Positions 42,729 to 51,872 of a stretch of 64,000 bases of DNA are shown here, one piece after another. This DNA is from Paenibacillus sp. PL91 (GTDB taxonomy: Bacteria; Bacillota; Bacilli; Paenibacillales; Paenibacillaceae), in NCBI RefSeq assembly GCF_012935325.2, contig NZ_JABBYG020000006.1:186001-250000 (forward strand), in the 5' to 3' direction. The first letter of the stretch is position 1. Each line of letters begins with the position of its first letter. Under the pieces are notes generated by a model. That model was not told the DNA's origin and did no database searches. It was given only the letters and a program-made list of their open reading frames with translations. The position numbers and the translations under genes are program-made.

Positions 42729-42744
42729 CTTAATCGTTTAAGTT
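42729..42744. promoter_or_regulatory. Operator upstream of the second LacI gene
   Basis: AACTTAATCGTTTAAGTT (42727-42744) has perfect 7-bp arms around TCGT; 16 bases are identical to the site upstream of the MFS gene. It lies 35 bases before the regulator's start, consistent with autorepression. Confidence 0.75.
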
Positions 42745-42977
42745 ATTATGGCATGAACGATATGCGATTGTCTAGTGGCAGCTGCAAGTAAGTCGAAAAA
42801 CGTAAACTGACACCTAACTAAACCATAAAGAATAAATTAGTACAGCACGCTTTCATGAAATGAGGGATTCATATCGCATATAACCGTGATTACCATGGCA
42901 AAGGCGTAAAGAGCGGAAAAACAAGAGATAATGACAGTGACGATAATCTTCCCGATCTCATACAGTTTATTGGACAG

Positions 42978-43169
42978 TTGCTTGTTACGGCTGGGGATAT
43001 TGTCACAGCGGCTGGGCAAGCTCTAGCACTGGAGCAAGACCAGAAGGCACAAATTCAGTCGCAAAAGGATCAACAGGATAAACAGCGCGATCAGCAGCAA
43101 GTGCAATTACAGCTTGAGCAGATGCAGAAACAAATCAATCAATTACAAAAGCAAATTAAAAATAAATGA
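42978..43169 (+). CDS. Small Gln-rich coiled-coil protein (start uncertain, possibly frameshifted)
   Basis: The frame encodes IVTAAGQALALEQDQKAQI followed by a long Gln/Lys coiled coil ending LQKQIKNK. The same frame is open from 42864 and reads sensibly upstream (KSGKTRDNDSDDNLPDLIQF), but it lacks a start. An ATG at 42895 (ATGGCAAAGG) is one base out of frame, so a one-base loss near the start is possible. The TTG at 42978 has no ribosome binding site. I do not recognise the family. Confidence 0.45.
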   Translation: MLVTAGDIVTAAGQALALEQDQKAQIQSQKDQQDKQRDQQQVQLQLEQMQKQINQLQKQIKNK

Positions 43170-43242
43170 TCATAATACTTATGGGAATCAAAAGATAAAA
43201 TGAGATTGGTTGCTTTGGGTGTTAGTGGAAGGAGGAACGGTA

Positions 43243-43270
43243 GCTGTAAGCACGCATGTGTGCTTACAGC
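43243..43270. repeat. Perfect 11-bp-stem hairpin
   Basis: GCTGTAAGCAC-gcatgt-GTGCTTACAGC: a 28-base perfect inverted repeat about 70 bases after the Gln-rich gene, without a T-run. Confidence 0.6.
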
Positions 43271-43293
43271 GTGAAATAGGCAGCAAATCGAAG

Positions 43294-43328
43294 AAAAAAG
43301 GCAGCCCATCGAGGGACTGCCTCTTTTT
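43294..43328. terminator. Terminator of the neopullulanase gene
   Basis: AGGCAG(C)CC...GGG(A)CTGCCT stem with A and T runs on both sides, 26 bases after the amylase stop on the minus strand. Confidence 0.8.
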
Positions 43329-43353
43329 CTGTTTAGATTGGTTAGAACAACCG

Positions 43354-45360
43354 TTACTCTGCGGACTGCTCCATTATTACAAAGCCATACGCTGGCAGTT
43401 TAAGCTGCAACGTGCCATCGGCATTGCTTGCAATCGCAGTGCCTTCTGAAAATTCGCTGATGCCGCTCGATAGCAGTACTGACCATGCAGATACGTTATC
43501 AATCGAGTGGACAGCAGTAGCGTTTGAATCTTTAGCATGAACAGCGTTTGTATCTAATTCCTCAACAGCCTCAGCTGTGACTGTGTTTACCTCGGCTTTC
43601 AAAGCTTCAGTGGGAGCGTTGTTAATCTCTGCTGCAGCAACAACATCTGCAACCTCACTGCTTGCGAAGCCTGTGAACGCTACAGCATGCGGAGCAGCAG
43701 CACCTTGCCCAATTGATGCAGCCTCAATCGCGAAGCTAAGATCGGCTGCTTCACCCCGTGCATTCAGCGCAACAAGCAGGCGCTGGTTGCCATCGCGGCG
43801 TTCATACACTAAGGTGCCGTCTTCTGCTCCGACATGCACGAAGCGGATGTCGGCGCTGCGAAGCGCGCTGTAGCGGTGGCGAAGACCGATCGCAGACTTA
43901 TAGAAGCGAAGCAGCTCGGTATTTTGCTCGGCCTCGTCCCACACCATACATTTGCGGCAGCCAGGATCGCCCGCGCCATTTATTCCTACCTCATCTCCGT
44001 AGTAAATACATGGGGTTCCCGGGTAGGTCAGCTGGAACAACGAGGAGAGCTTCATCGCTTCCGTGTTGTCGCCGCAGATTGTGAGCAGCCTTGGCGTGTC
44101 GTGGCTATCGAGCAAATTGAAGGCCGATTCCGTCACCTGCTGCGGGTAGGCTGCAAGCTGCGTGCCGATGGCATTGGCGAAGGAAGTCGCGTCGATCGTC
44201 TGGTAGGCGAAGAAATCGAGCACGGCGTTCGTGAACGGATAGTTCATGACCGCATCGAATTGATCGCCCTGCAGCCACATCATTGAATCATGCCAAATTT
44301 CGCCCAAAATGTACGCATCCGGGTTGACGTCTTTCACCGTCTTGCGGAATTCACGCCAAAACTGATGGTCAACCTCATTAGCAACGTCAAGACGCCAGCC
44401 GTCGATGCCGATCTCCTCGATCCAGTAACGCGCAACCTCGAATAAGTATTGCTTCACTTCCGGATGCTCGGTGTTCAGCTTCGGCATAAGCGGCTCAAAG
44501 GCGAAGGTCTCGTAAGTAGGGACGCCATCAACGACCTGCAGCGGCCACTCCCGAACATAGAACCAGTCCGCATACTTCGACAGCTGGCCGTTCTTTTGCG
44601 CATCGACAAATGGCGGGAACGTTTTGCCGGAATGATTGAATACGGCATCAAGCAGGACGCGAATGCCGCGAGCATGGCAAGCATCAACCAATTCCTTCAG
44701 CTTCTCGTTTGTTCCAAAATGCGGATCAACCTTCATATAATCCTGCGTATCGTATTTATGGTTGGTCGTCGCTTCGAATAGCGGCGTGAAGTAGACCGCA
44801 TTTATGCCAAGCTCGGAGATATGATCCAAGTGATCGATGACACCCTGCAGATCGCCGCCAAAAAAGTTTTGAGGAGTCGGCTCGCCGCCCCACGGCAGGA
44901 CGTTTTTAGGACTCAGCGACGGATCGCCGTTCGCAAACCGCTCCGGAAAGATTTGATAGAATACAGCGTCCTTCACCCATGCCGGCGGCTCGAATACGTC
45001 GATCGGATTAATATAAGGGAAGTCAAAAAATGAATTGGAGTTATCAGGAAGCGTATGCTCAAAGCCTTTGTCGGAGAAAAGAATCGTCTCAGCACCGCTC
45101 GTTAAGCGGAACGCATAGCGCAGCCGGCGAAAAGGCGGAATAACGGCCGTTTCCCAATAATCGAACAGCGCATCGGAAGAAAAAATACGCATCGGGACGT
45201 TCGTGATGGTTTGATTCCATGCATACTTGTCGCCGACGATTGCTTCTACTGCCGCAACATCGTCTTTTTTGGTGCGCAAGCGGAGATGCAGCGTTTTGCC
45301 GTCGTAGGCGTACGCCCAGTTTTGTTTTGGTCTGTGATATACAGCTTCTAATAACATCAT
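43354..45360 (-). CDS. Neopullulanase/cyclomaltodextrinase-type GH13 enzyme
   Basis: A 668-residue cytoplasmic GH13 enzyme. The N-terminal CBM34-like domain (about 1-125, [20 protein letters not shown]) is typical of neopullulanases, which use it to dimerise. The barrel opens [19 protein letters not shown]. Region I is DAVFNHSG, region [12 protein letters not shown], region [11 protein letters not shown] and region [11 protein letters not shown]. The C-terminal beta-domain holds an atypical insertion of about 60 residues rich in Ala, Val, Glu, Asn and Thr. I chose ATG 45360, with AAGGAG six bases upstream; the longer frame overlaps the trxB terminator. It is monocistronic. Confidence 0.92.
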   Translation of the reverse strand: MMLLEAVYHRPKQNWAYAYDGKTLHLRLRTKKDDVAAVEAIVGDKYAWNQTITNVPMRIFSSDALFDYWETAVIPPFRRLRYAFRLTSGAETILFSDKGFEHTLPDNSNSFFDFPYINPIDVFEPPAWVKDAVFYQIFPERFANGDPSLSPKNVLPWGGEPTPQNFFGGDLQGVIDHLDHISELGINAVYFTPLFEATTNHKYDTQDYMKVDPHFGTNEKLKELVDACHARGIRVLLDAVFNHSGKTFPPFVDAQKNGQLSKYADWFYVREWPLQVVDGVPTYETFAFEPLMPKLNTEHPEVKQYLFEVARYWIEEIGIDGWRLDVANEVDHQFWREFRKTVKDVNPDAYILGEIWHDSMMWLQGDQFDAVMNYPFTNAVLDFFAYQTIDATSFANAIGTQLAAYPQQVTESAFNLLDSHDTPRLLTICGDNTEAMKLSSLFQLTYPGTPCIYYGDEVGINGAGDPGCRKCMVWDEAEQNTELLRFYKSAIGLRHRYSALRSADIRFVHVGAEDGTLVYERRDGNQRLLVALNARGEAADLSFAIEAASIGQGAAAPHAVAFTGFASSEVADVVAAAEINNAPTEALKAEVNTVTAEAVEELDTNAVHAKDSNATAVHSIDNVSAWSVLLSSGISEFSEGTAIASNADGTLQLKLPAYGFVIMEQSAE

Positions 45361-45404
45361 GAATCGCTCCTTATAAATCGTATAGAAAAGAGGGTGAAAA
45401 CGCG

Positions 45405-45450
45405 AAAAAAGGTACAACCTCTGCTCATAAAGCCGAGGTTGTACCTTTTC
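45405..45450 (-). terminator. Terminator of trxB
   Basis: A 15-bp stem (AAAAGGTACAACCTC with GAGGTTGTACCTTTT) on the minus strand followed by TTTTCG, downstream of trxB and before the neopullulanase start. Confidence 0.85.
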
Positions 45451-45591
45451 CCATAACACGTTCAGGCGCCGCTTACGCGAAGCATATTGCGAACAAATGG
45501 TTGCGGTAGCATTGCCTTTCTATTGTAACTCTCAACCACTTTATTATACATAATTTGCACGTATTGTACCAGTCACTTTGCAAAAAAAAGT

Positions 45592-46536
45592 TTAGGCATG
45601 GACCTCTGCATGCGCCTGTGATTCCAAGAAGCGCTCGCAATCAAGAGCAGCCATACAGCCGCTTCCGGCAGCGGTAATCGCTTGACGGTAAGTGCGGTCT
45701 TGAACGTCGCCGCAGGCGTATACGCCTGGGATATTCGTCTCCGAGGTGCCTGGCTTCACGATAATGTAGCCTTGCTCATCGGTGTCGATTTGGCCGCCAA
45801 GGAAGCTTGTATTCGGCGTGTGGCCGATCGTAACAAATACGCCGTCTGTCTCGAGAAGCTCTTCTTCGCCCGTTTCATTATTGCGCACCTTCAACCCTTG
45901 CAAGCCCATGCCAGTTGCAGCGACTTCAAGCGGTGTGCGGTTCAAGCTCCATACGATTTTGTCGTTGGCGCGAGCGCGGTCCTGCATGATTTTTGAAGCG
46001 CGCAGATCGTCGCGGCGATGTACAAGTCTTACTTCGGAAGCGAAGCGGGTAAGGAATACGGCTTCCTCCATCGCGGAGTCGCCGCCGCCGACTACGATAA
46101 TCTTTTTGCCGCGGAAGAAGAAGCCGTCGCACGTCGCGCAAGTGCTGACACCGCGTCCGATATTTTCTTGCTCGCCCGGAATGCCCAAATATTTGGCCGA
46201 AGCGCCAGTCGAGATGATGATCGATTCCGCCTGCAGTTCGCCAATGCCTTCCACGTCAAGCGTATAAGGACGTTTGCTGAAGTCTACGCTCTTCACGGAG
46301 CCTGTCTTGAACGTAGCGCCGAAACGCTGCGCTTGCTTGCGCATGTTGGACATCAGCTCGCTGCCTAGGATGCCGTCAGGGAAGCCTGGGAAGTTCTCAA
46401 CCTCCGTAGTAGTCGTAAGCTGGCCGCCTGGCTGCCAGCCTTCAATAACGAGCGGCTCCATGTTCGCGCGGGCCAAATAAATAGCAGAGGTTAGTCCGGC
46501 AGGACCTGTACCGATAATAATCGTTTTATAAGTCAT
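45592..46536 (-). CDS. trxB: Thioredoxin reductase
   Basis: A 314-residue flavoprotein reducing thioredoxin with NADPH. The FAD motif is IIIGTGPAGLTSAIYLARA, the redox-active pair is CATCDGFFF (Cys-x-x-Cys), and the NADPH motif is IIVVGGGDSAMEEAVFLTRF. The closing FAD block is GVYACGDVQDRTYRQAITAAGSG. It matches the low-molecular-weight bacterial type in length. ATG 46536 follows GGAGGAG by seven bases. Confidence 0.96.
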   Translation of the reverse strand: MTYKTIIIGTGPAGLTSAIYLARANMEPLVIEGWQPGGQLTTTTEVENFPGFPDGILGSELMSNMRKQAQRFGATFKTGSVKSVDFSKRPYTLDVEGIGELQAESIIISTGASAKYLGIPGEQENIGRGVSTCATCDGFFFRGKKIIVVGGGDSAMEEAVFLTRFASEVRLVHRRDDLRASKIMQDRARANDKIVWSLNRTPLEVAATGMGLQGLKVRNNETGEEELLETDGVFVTIGHTPNTSFLGGQIDTDEQGYIIVKPGTSETNIPGVYACGDVQDRTYRQAITAAGSGCMAALDCERFLESQAHAEVHA

Positions 46537-46620
46537 CTATGTTCTCCTCCAGTTAGAAATGCTCTGAGATAATAAATACTACTTTAAAATTATTATAATC
46601 TAGTATCAAAGTCAATATGA

Positions 46621-46664
46621 TTCATCCATCATTCATGCATCGTTCATGTAACGTTCATGTTCAT
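46621..46664 (+). promoter_or_regulatory. Four direct TTCAT(G/C) repeats with exact 11-bp period
   Basis: TTCATC at 46621 and TTCATG at 46632, 46643 and 46654, followed by a further TTCAT, lie on one helical face about 60-95 bases before the response regulator start. This is the layout of an OmpR/PhoP-family binding region and suggests autoregulation. Confidence 0.7.
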
Positions 46665-46715
46665 ATTGTAAGCTGGTTGCATGAACGATATATGCAAGCT
46701 TGGAGGACGTACATA

Positions 46716-47390
46716 ATGCCAAAAATCGTCGTAGCAGATGATGATCCGAACATTCGCGAGCTGGTCGGCCTGTTCTTGAAAAGAGAAGGCTATCAGGTCA
46801 TTGAAGCGATAGATGGAGTAGATGCGCTTGAAAAGCTGGAAGCGATTCGCCCTGATCTGGCGATTATCGATGTGATGATGCCGCGCATGGATGGCTGGGC
46901 GTTATGCGCGGCCATGCGCTCCAGCTATGATATCCCGCTGCTGATGCTGACTGCCAAGGGAGAGACCTCGCAGAAGGTGAGGGGCTTCGAGCTTGGAGCG
47001 GATGATTATATGGTCAAGCCGTTTGATCCGCCGGAGCTGATCGCTCGGGTGAAGGCGCTGCTCAAGAGATACCGAATTACAGCATCTCAGACGGTCGAAT
47101 TTGGCGATGTCATCATGAATCAAACCGACTTCCATATGTTCGCAAGCGGAGAGAGATTCACATTGCCGCCGAAGGAGTTCGAGCTCCTCTTCAAGCTGGG
47201 GAGCTATCCTGGGAAAACCTTCGCGCGGGATCAGCTTATTGAACAGATATGGGGGATGGATTACGAGGGCGACGAGCGAACGGTTGACGTACATATCAAA
47301 AGGCTTCGCGATCGTTTTTCCGAGGAGCAATACCGCTTCCGCATCGTAACGATACGAGGCCTTGGCTACCGGCTGGAGGAATGGGCATGA
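46716..47390 (+). CDS. OmpR-family response regulator
   Basis: A 224-residue regulator. The receiver domain starts KIVVADDDPNIREL, the phospho-Asp is in LAIIDVMMPRMDGW and the conserved Lys in DYMVKPFDPPEL. The winged helix ends DERTVDVHIKRLRDRF and VTIRGLGYRLE. I chose ATG 46716, with GGAGG nine bases upstream; the longer frame runs through the repeat box and is not coding. The stop overlaps the kinase start. The upstream 11-bp repeats are its probable target. Confidence 0.94.
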   Translation: MPKIVVADDDPNIRELVGLFLKREGYQVIEAIDGVDALEKLEAIRPDLAIIDVMMPRMDGWALCAAMRSSYDIPLLMLTAKGETSQKVRGFELGADDYMVKPFDPPELIARVKALLKRYRITASQTVEFGDVIMNQTDFHMFASGERFTLPPKEFELLFKLGSYPGKTFARDQLIEQIWGMDYEGDERTVDVHIKRLRDRFSEEQYRFRIVTIRGLGYRLEEWA

Positions 47391-48775
47391 TTCGGAGCTT
47401 GTATGTTCGCATAACGGCTACTTTTCTCATTATTGTTTTGATCAGCATTGGCGTTGCCTTTCTTTTTACGAATCAAATGTTTAAACGGGATGCAAGGGGA
47501 CAGCTGCCGAACCAAATGGAGAAGTCGATAGAGCGAATCGAGCAGCTGTATGCGGTGTCTAAGCCGGCTTCGATACAGGAGTTTTTGGATGAGATGTCGA
47601 CCTTGCAGGGGCAATCGATTATCGCAGTAAGCAGTACCAATCGGGTAGTGACTGTCGGTGAGCGAAGTCAGTTTATGCTGGCGAGAATTACATATGAACA
47701 GCTGGTTAAAGTTTTCAGAGGCAGCATAGTGCGGCTGGATGTATTCAGCAGCGCAGAAGGCGAGCCTCCCATGCCGCCGGCCTTTGGCAAAATGGTGCAA
47801 TTCGGCAATGAGAATTGGGCATTATTCGTTCAACCCGACCGTTTTCCGCAAAATAGCAACTTCATATGGACGGCTGTCACGCTGCTCTTAACGCTGCTTG
47901 TGGTCGGAAGCGTCCTTATATTGGTGGCGGCTCGGTATTTGGTTAGGCCGTTAAAAATGATGACGAACGCCGCAACGCGAATGTCGGAAGGGGATTTTAC
48001 CGTTCGCTTGCCTGCAAGGCGCGGCGATGAGCTTGGCGAGCTGGCCGAGAGCATGAACAAAATGGCGCTTAGCTTGTCGCAGCTTGAAATGATGCGGCAG
48101 GACTTCGTATCGAACGTGTCGCATGAAATCCAGTCGCCGCTCACCTCGATTGGCGGCTTCGCCGAGGCGCTGCGCAGCGAGGACGTAACCGAAGCTGAAC
48201 GGGAACGCTATATTAACATCATCAAGCAAGAGAGCATGCGGCTTTCGCGTTTAAGCGAAAATCTGCTCAATTTGGCATCGCTGGATTCGCAGCAGCATCC
48301 GTTTCACCCAGAGTCCTATCGATTGGATCGCCAGCTTCGCGATGTCGTATTGGCTAGCGAGCCGCACTGGATCGCCAAGCGGCAGACCGTTGAGCTGTTA
48401 ATGGAAGAAACGACGATTATTGCAGATCGGGATCAGCTTAATCAGGTGTGGATGAATCTGCTTTCCAACAGCATGAAATTTACGCCGGAGGACGGCAAGA
48501 TCTCCTGCTTCCTATCGGAGCAGGACGGCTTCGCAGTCGTACGCATTTCGGACACGGGTATCGGAATAAGCGAGGCGGATCGCGAGCGCGTGTTCGAGAG
48601 ATTTTATAAAGGAGATGTATCGAGGGATAGAAGTCAAGGCGGCAGCGGGCTCGGGTTATCTATAGTCCAGAAGATTGCGTTAATTCACGGCGGCAGCATT
48701 ATGCTCGAGCCGGGTGCCGACCAGCTTGCCGGCGCAAGCTTTATTATTCGGCTTCCGCTTGCGCCGCCTGCCTAG
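47387..48775 (+). CDS. Membrane sensor histidine kinase with HAMP domain
   Basis: A 462-residue partner kinase. The first span is VRITATFLIIVLISIGVAFLF, followed by an extracellular sensor of about 125 residues. The second span is TLLLTLLVVGSVLILV, the HAMP domain RYLVRPLKMMTNAATRMSEG and the H-box FVSNVSHEIQSPLTSI with HEIQSP instead of the commoner HELRTP. The N-box is LLSNSMKFTPEDG, and G boxes ISDTGIGISEAD and GSGLGLSIVQKI complete the catalytic domain. I chose ATG 47387, which overlaps the regulator stop and has GGAGG seven bases upstream. Confidence 0.94.
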   Translation: MIRSLYVRITATFLIIVLISIGVAFLFTNQMFKRDARGQLPNQMEKSIERIEQLYAVSKPASIQEFLDEMSTLQGQSIIAVSSTNRVVTVGERSQFMLARITYEQLVKVFRGSIVRLDVFSSAEGEPPMPPAFGKMVQFGNENWALFVQPDRFPQNSNFIWTAVTLLLTLLVVGSVLILVAARYLVRPLKMMTNAATRMSEGDFTVRLPARRGDELGELAESMNKMALSLSQLEMMRQDFVSNVSHEIQSPLTSIGGFAEALRSEDVTEAERERYINIIKQESMRLSRLSENLLNLASLDSQQHPFHPESYRLDRQLRDVVLASEPHWIAKRQTVELLMEETTIIADRDQLNQVWMNLLSNSMKFTPEDGKISCFLSEQDGFAVVRISDTGIGISEADRERVFERFYKGDVSRDRSQGGSGLGLSIVQKIALIHGGSIMLEPGADQLAGASFIIRLPLAPPA

Positions 48776-48870
48776 CGAATAGCGCTGTAAAGCATGGATA
48801 AATAAGGGTAGAAACGTTATGATGAAGGGAGTAATAGCGTGTAATGTAACGATGTGGAGGAGAAGCTACA

Positions 48871-49749
48871 ATGGAGAAGCGGATACGGAAAGCGATTATA
48901 CCTGCCGGAGGGCTGGGCACCCGGTTTTTGCCGGCCACGAAGGCACAGCCGAAGGAAATGCTACCGATCATCGATAAGCCAGCTATTCAATATATAGTAG
49001 AAGAGGCAGTCCAATCCGGCATCGAAAGCATCGTAATCGTCAGCGGCCGCAACAAGCGGGCTATCGAGGACCATTTTGACAAATCGGCTGAGCTAGAAAT
49101 GGAGCTGGAGGCCCGTCACAACGAGGAAATGCTGGATATGGTACGCAAAATATCGCAGCTCGCGGACATTTATTACGTTCGCCAGAAGGAGCCTCTGGGC
49201 CTGGGCCATGCTGTGTTGTGCGCGCGCCGCTTCATTGCGGACGAGCCCTTCGCCGTATTGCTAGGCGATGATATTTTGAAATCGGACCCGCCTTGCCTGC
49301 GCCAGATGATGGACGTGTACGAGCAGCAGCACTCGTCCGTCGTTGCCGTTATGGAGGTGCCTTGGGATCAGACGCATAAGTACGGCATCGTCGATATCGA
49401 GCGCGGCAAGCAGGTTGCGCGCGTACGCGATATTATAGAGAAGCCGGCGCAAGGACAAGCTCCATCCAACTATGCGGTTGTCGGCCGCTACGTCCTCGAC
49501 CCTGTTATTTTTGACCTGCTGGAGAAAGCGACGCCGGGGAAGGCTGGGGAAATCCAGTTAACGGACAGCTTGCAGCAGTTAAACCGAATTTCTTCGTTAT
49601 CCGCCTACCGCTTTGACGGACGCAGGCATGATGTCGGCGATAAGCTCGGCTTTGTGCAGGCTACGATTGATTTTGCATTAGAGCGTGCTGATCTGGGCGA
49701 TGAGGTCAGAAGGTATCTGCTGGAGAGGCTGAAAGAGTCGAACGGATAA
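48871..49749 (+). CDS. galU: UTP--glucose-1-phosphate uridylyltransferase
   Basis: A 292-residue enzyme making UDP-glucose for teichoic acid, glycolipid and polysaccharide synthesis. The nucleotide-binding signature KAIIPAGGLGTRFLPATKA is followed by PKEMLPIIDKPAIQYIVEEAV. FAVLLGDDIL supplies the metal-binding Asp, and IIEKPAQGQAPSNYAVVGRYVL contacts sugar. The start follows GGAGGAG and a GC-rich terminator follows. It is monocistronic. Confidence 0.95.
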   Translation: MEKRIRKAIIPAGGLGTRFLPATKAQPKEMLPIIDKPAIQYIVEEAVQSGIESIVIVSGRNKRAIEDHFDKSAELEMELEARHNEEMLDMVRKISQLADIYYVRQKEPLGLGHAVLCARRFIADEPFAVLLGDDILKSDPPCLRQMMDVYEQQHSSVVAVMEVPWDQTHKYGIVDIERGKQVARVRDIIEKPAQGQAPSNYAVVGRYVLDPVIFDLLEKATPGKAGEIQLTDSLQQLNRISSLSAYRFDGRRHDVGDKLGFVQATIDFALERADLGDEVRRYLLERLKESNG

Positions 49750-49763
49750 CGCAATCATTTGAA

Positions 49764-49788
49764 GGCCGCCGCCGGGCGGCTTTTTCTT
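49764..49788 (+). terminator. Terminator of galU
   Basis: GCCGCC-gccg-GGCGGC followed by TTTTTC. Confidence 0.85.
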
Positions 49789-49822
49789 ATTTTAGTGTAC
49801 AGCCGCCAGCAATGATAAGATC

Positions 49823-49835
49823 ATGTACGTACAAG
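49823..49835. promoter_or_regulatory. AraR box in the araR promoter
   Basis: ATGTACGTACAAG contains the palindrome TGTACGTACA, matching the known AraR operator core (TTGTACGTACAA), just upstream of a TATACT -10-like element. It indicates autoregulation. Confidence 0.8.
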
Positions 49836-49885
49836 TTAAGCATATGCTATACTACTGGCATACAACTACGGAGCTGAGGTGTGAA

Positions 49886-50995
49886 GTGAAGGAACAGCAA
49901 ACGCCCAAATATATGCAATTAAAGCAGCAAATTTTATCCTGGATCGTCACGGCGCAGTTTAAGCCGCATGATAAGCTGCCTTCGGAGAACGAGATTGGCA
50001 AGCAGTTCGAAATGAGCCGCCAAACCGTTCGTCAGGCGCTAGGCGATTTGGAGCAGGAGGGGTGGCTTTATCGCGCCCAAGGGAAAGGTACGTTCGTCTC
50101 CGATCAATCGGCGCCAGAGCGGAAGAACTCCCCGCAAGGGATGACGATCGGCATGATTACGACGCATATTTCAGATTATATTTTTCCTACTATTGTTAGG
50201 GGCGTTGAATCGAGCCTGCGTGCGGTTGGCGCAAGATTGCTGCTCGCAAGCACCGATAATGAAAAGGAGAAAGAGAAGGACAGCTTGGAGTCGATGCTTC
50301 GCGAGCCGCTGACCGGACTGATTATCGAGCCGACGAAGAGTGCTGAAGGAAATCCGAACTTTAACTATTTTTTGGCGCTGGATGCGCTCAAAATTCCTTA
50401 TATTATGCTCAATGAGCGTTACAGCGACGTGGATGCGCCATGTCTCCGGGTTGATGATGAGCTTGGCGGCTACCGGGCTGCTGAGCATCTCATTAAGCTT
50501 GGACATACGCGTATTGCCGGATTTTTCAAAACCGATGATTTTCAAGGCGTTCACCGGATGCGCGGCTTTCTAAGAGCCCACCGAGAGCAGGGACTGACGG
50601 TTCCGCCGGATTATTTGCTCCGCTACTCTACGGAGGAGAAGCAAGACAAGCCGGCACAGGCGCTGTCCGCGCTGCTTCAGCGAGAGCCCGGGGAGCGCCC
50701 GACCGCTATTATTTGCTACAATGACGAGCTTGCCGTTAGGATGCTCGATATCGTGCGGCAAATCGGACTTGCAGTGCCAGAGGATTTATCCATCGTTGGC
50801 TTCGATGATGCAAACCTGGCAACCGCTACAGAGGTGAAGCTGACGACCGTTGCCCACCCGAAAACCGAAATGGGGGCAGAAGCCGTCGTCATGCTGCTCG
50901 GCATGGTGGAGAAGCAGCAGCGCCGCCAGACGGTGGACAAGGTCTATGACCCGCAGCTCGTCATCCGTGAATCGACGCAGCCTCCCAAAAGCTAA
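49886..50995 (+). CDS. araR: Arabinose repressor AraR (GntR-type HTH, LacI-type sensor)
   Basis: A 369-residue chimeric regulator. The N-terminal GntR winged helix is PKYMQLKQQILSWIV... SENEIGKQFEMSRQTVRQAL..., and a LacI-like arabinose-binding domain (MTIGMITTHISDYIFPTIVRG, LTGLIIEPTKSAEGN, PEDLSIVGFDDANLA) follows. This combination is diagnostic of AraR. I chose GTG 49886 because AGGT lies just upstream and the HTH begins soon after; the longer frame covers the operator. AraR palindromes occur before this gene and before araD, and arabinose should relieve repression. Confidence 0.93.
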   Translation: MKEQQTPKYMQLKQQILSWIVTAQFKPHDKLPSENEIGKQFEMSRQTVRQALGDLEQEGWLYRAQGKGTFVSDQSAPERKNSPQGMTIGMITTHISDYIFPTIVRGVESSLRAVGARLLLASTDNEKEKEKDSLESMLREPLTGLIIEPTKSAEGNPNFNYFLALDALKIPYIMLNERYSDVDAPCLRVDDELGGYRAAEHLIKLGHTRIAGFFKTDDFQGVHRMRGFLRAHREQGLTVPPDYLLRYSTEEKQDKPAQALSALLQREPGERPTAIICYNDELAVRMLDIVRQIGLAVPEDLSIVGFDDANLATATEVKLTTVAHPKTEMGAEAVVMLLGMVEKQQRRQTVDKVYDPQLVIRESTQPPKS

Positions 50996-51046
50996 CCCTA
51001 CGCTGATCAGTTCAACTGTGTAGGCAGGCCATCAACAAAAAAACAC

Positions 51047-51075
51047 GTGACACACTTGTACGTACAACTTATAAT
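51047..51075 (+). promoter_or_regulatory. araD promoter with AraR box in the spacer
   Basis: GTGACA (-35, 51047-51052), 17 bases, TATAAT (-10, 51070-51075). The 12-bp perfect palindrome TTGTACGTACAA (51056-51067) fills the spacer, so bound AraR would block polymerase directly. Confidence 0.88.
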
Positions 51076-51162
51076 AAAAACAGAGCTATTCGATGGTAAT
51101 GTCCGTATAAGTGGTAATGGGCAAGTACATGAATGCAAGTTTGAAGGGAGCGTACAATTCTC

Positions 51163-51858
51163 ATGTTGGAAGCGTTGAAGCATGCGGTTTGGGAAGCGAA
51201 TATGGATCTTCCGAAATACGGGTTGGTCACTTTTACTTGGGGTAACGTAAGCGGCATCGACAGGGAGTCCGGCTATGCAGTCATTAAGCCTAGCGGCGTC
51301 CCTTATGAGGAGTTAAGAGCGGAGCAAATGGTTGTGGTGGATTTGGAAGGCAACGTGGTTGAAGGCAGCCTTCGTCCTTCCTCGGATACGGCAACGCATG
51401 TGTTATTGTATAAAGCATTTCCAACGATTGGCGGAATCGTCCATACGCACTCGCCATGGGCGACAAGCTGGGCGCAAGCGGGACGCGCCATTCCGGCGCT
51501 AGGCACGACGCATGGCGACTACTTCTACGGCGAGGTGCCTTGCACGCGCGCGATGACGGAAGCGGAAATCAAAGGCGCCTATGAGCTGGAGACGGGCAAC
51601 GTGATCGTTGAAACGTTCGAGGCAAACAACATTGATCCGAATCAAGTGCCTTCGGTGCTCGTAAATAGCCATGCGCCATTTTGCTGGGGCAAGGACCCGC
51701 ATAATGCGGTCCATAATGCGGTCGTGCTTGAGGAAGTGGCGAAAATGGCGCTGCATACGTTCCAGCTTAATCCGAACGTGCAGCCGATGGATCAATCGCT
51801 GTTAGACCGTCACTATTTGCGGAAGCATGGAGCAAACGCCTACTACGGCCAAAAATAA
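51163..51858 (+). CDS. araD: L-ribulose-5-phosphate 4-epimerase
   Basis: A 231-residue class II aldolase-fold zinc enzyme converting L-ribulose-5-phosphate to D-xylulose-5-phosphate. [24 protein letters not shown] binds substrate. [17 protein letters not shown] supplies the zinc His pair, and [19 protein letters not shown] the third zinc His region. The C-terminal [14 protein letters not shown] is typical of AraD. It starts the araDB operon under AraR; the isomerase gene araA is not in this window. Confidence 0.95.
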   Translation: MLEALKHAVWEANMDLPKYGLVTFTWGNVSGIDRESGYAVIKPSGVPYEELRAEQMVVVDLEGNVVEGSLRPSSDTATHVLLYKAFPTIGGIVHTHSPWATSWAQAGRAIPALGTTHGDYFYGEVPCTRAMTEAEIKGAYELETGNVIVETFEANNIDPNQVPSVLVNSHAPFCWGKDPHNAVHNAVVLEEVAKMALHTFQLNPNVQPMDQSLLDRHYLRKHGANAYYGQK

Positions 51859-51872
51859 GGAGGACTCGGATA

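Noticed and set aside
42837..43019. 60-residue minus-strand frame with a hydrophobic stretch
   Set aside because: No ribosome binding site; it overlaps the better-supported Gln-rich plus-strand frame. Not excluded fully.
46617..46715. N-terminal extension of the response regulator
   Set aside because: The longer frame translates the 11-bp direct repeats; ATG 46716 has the ribosome binding site and the normal receiver start.
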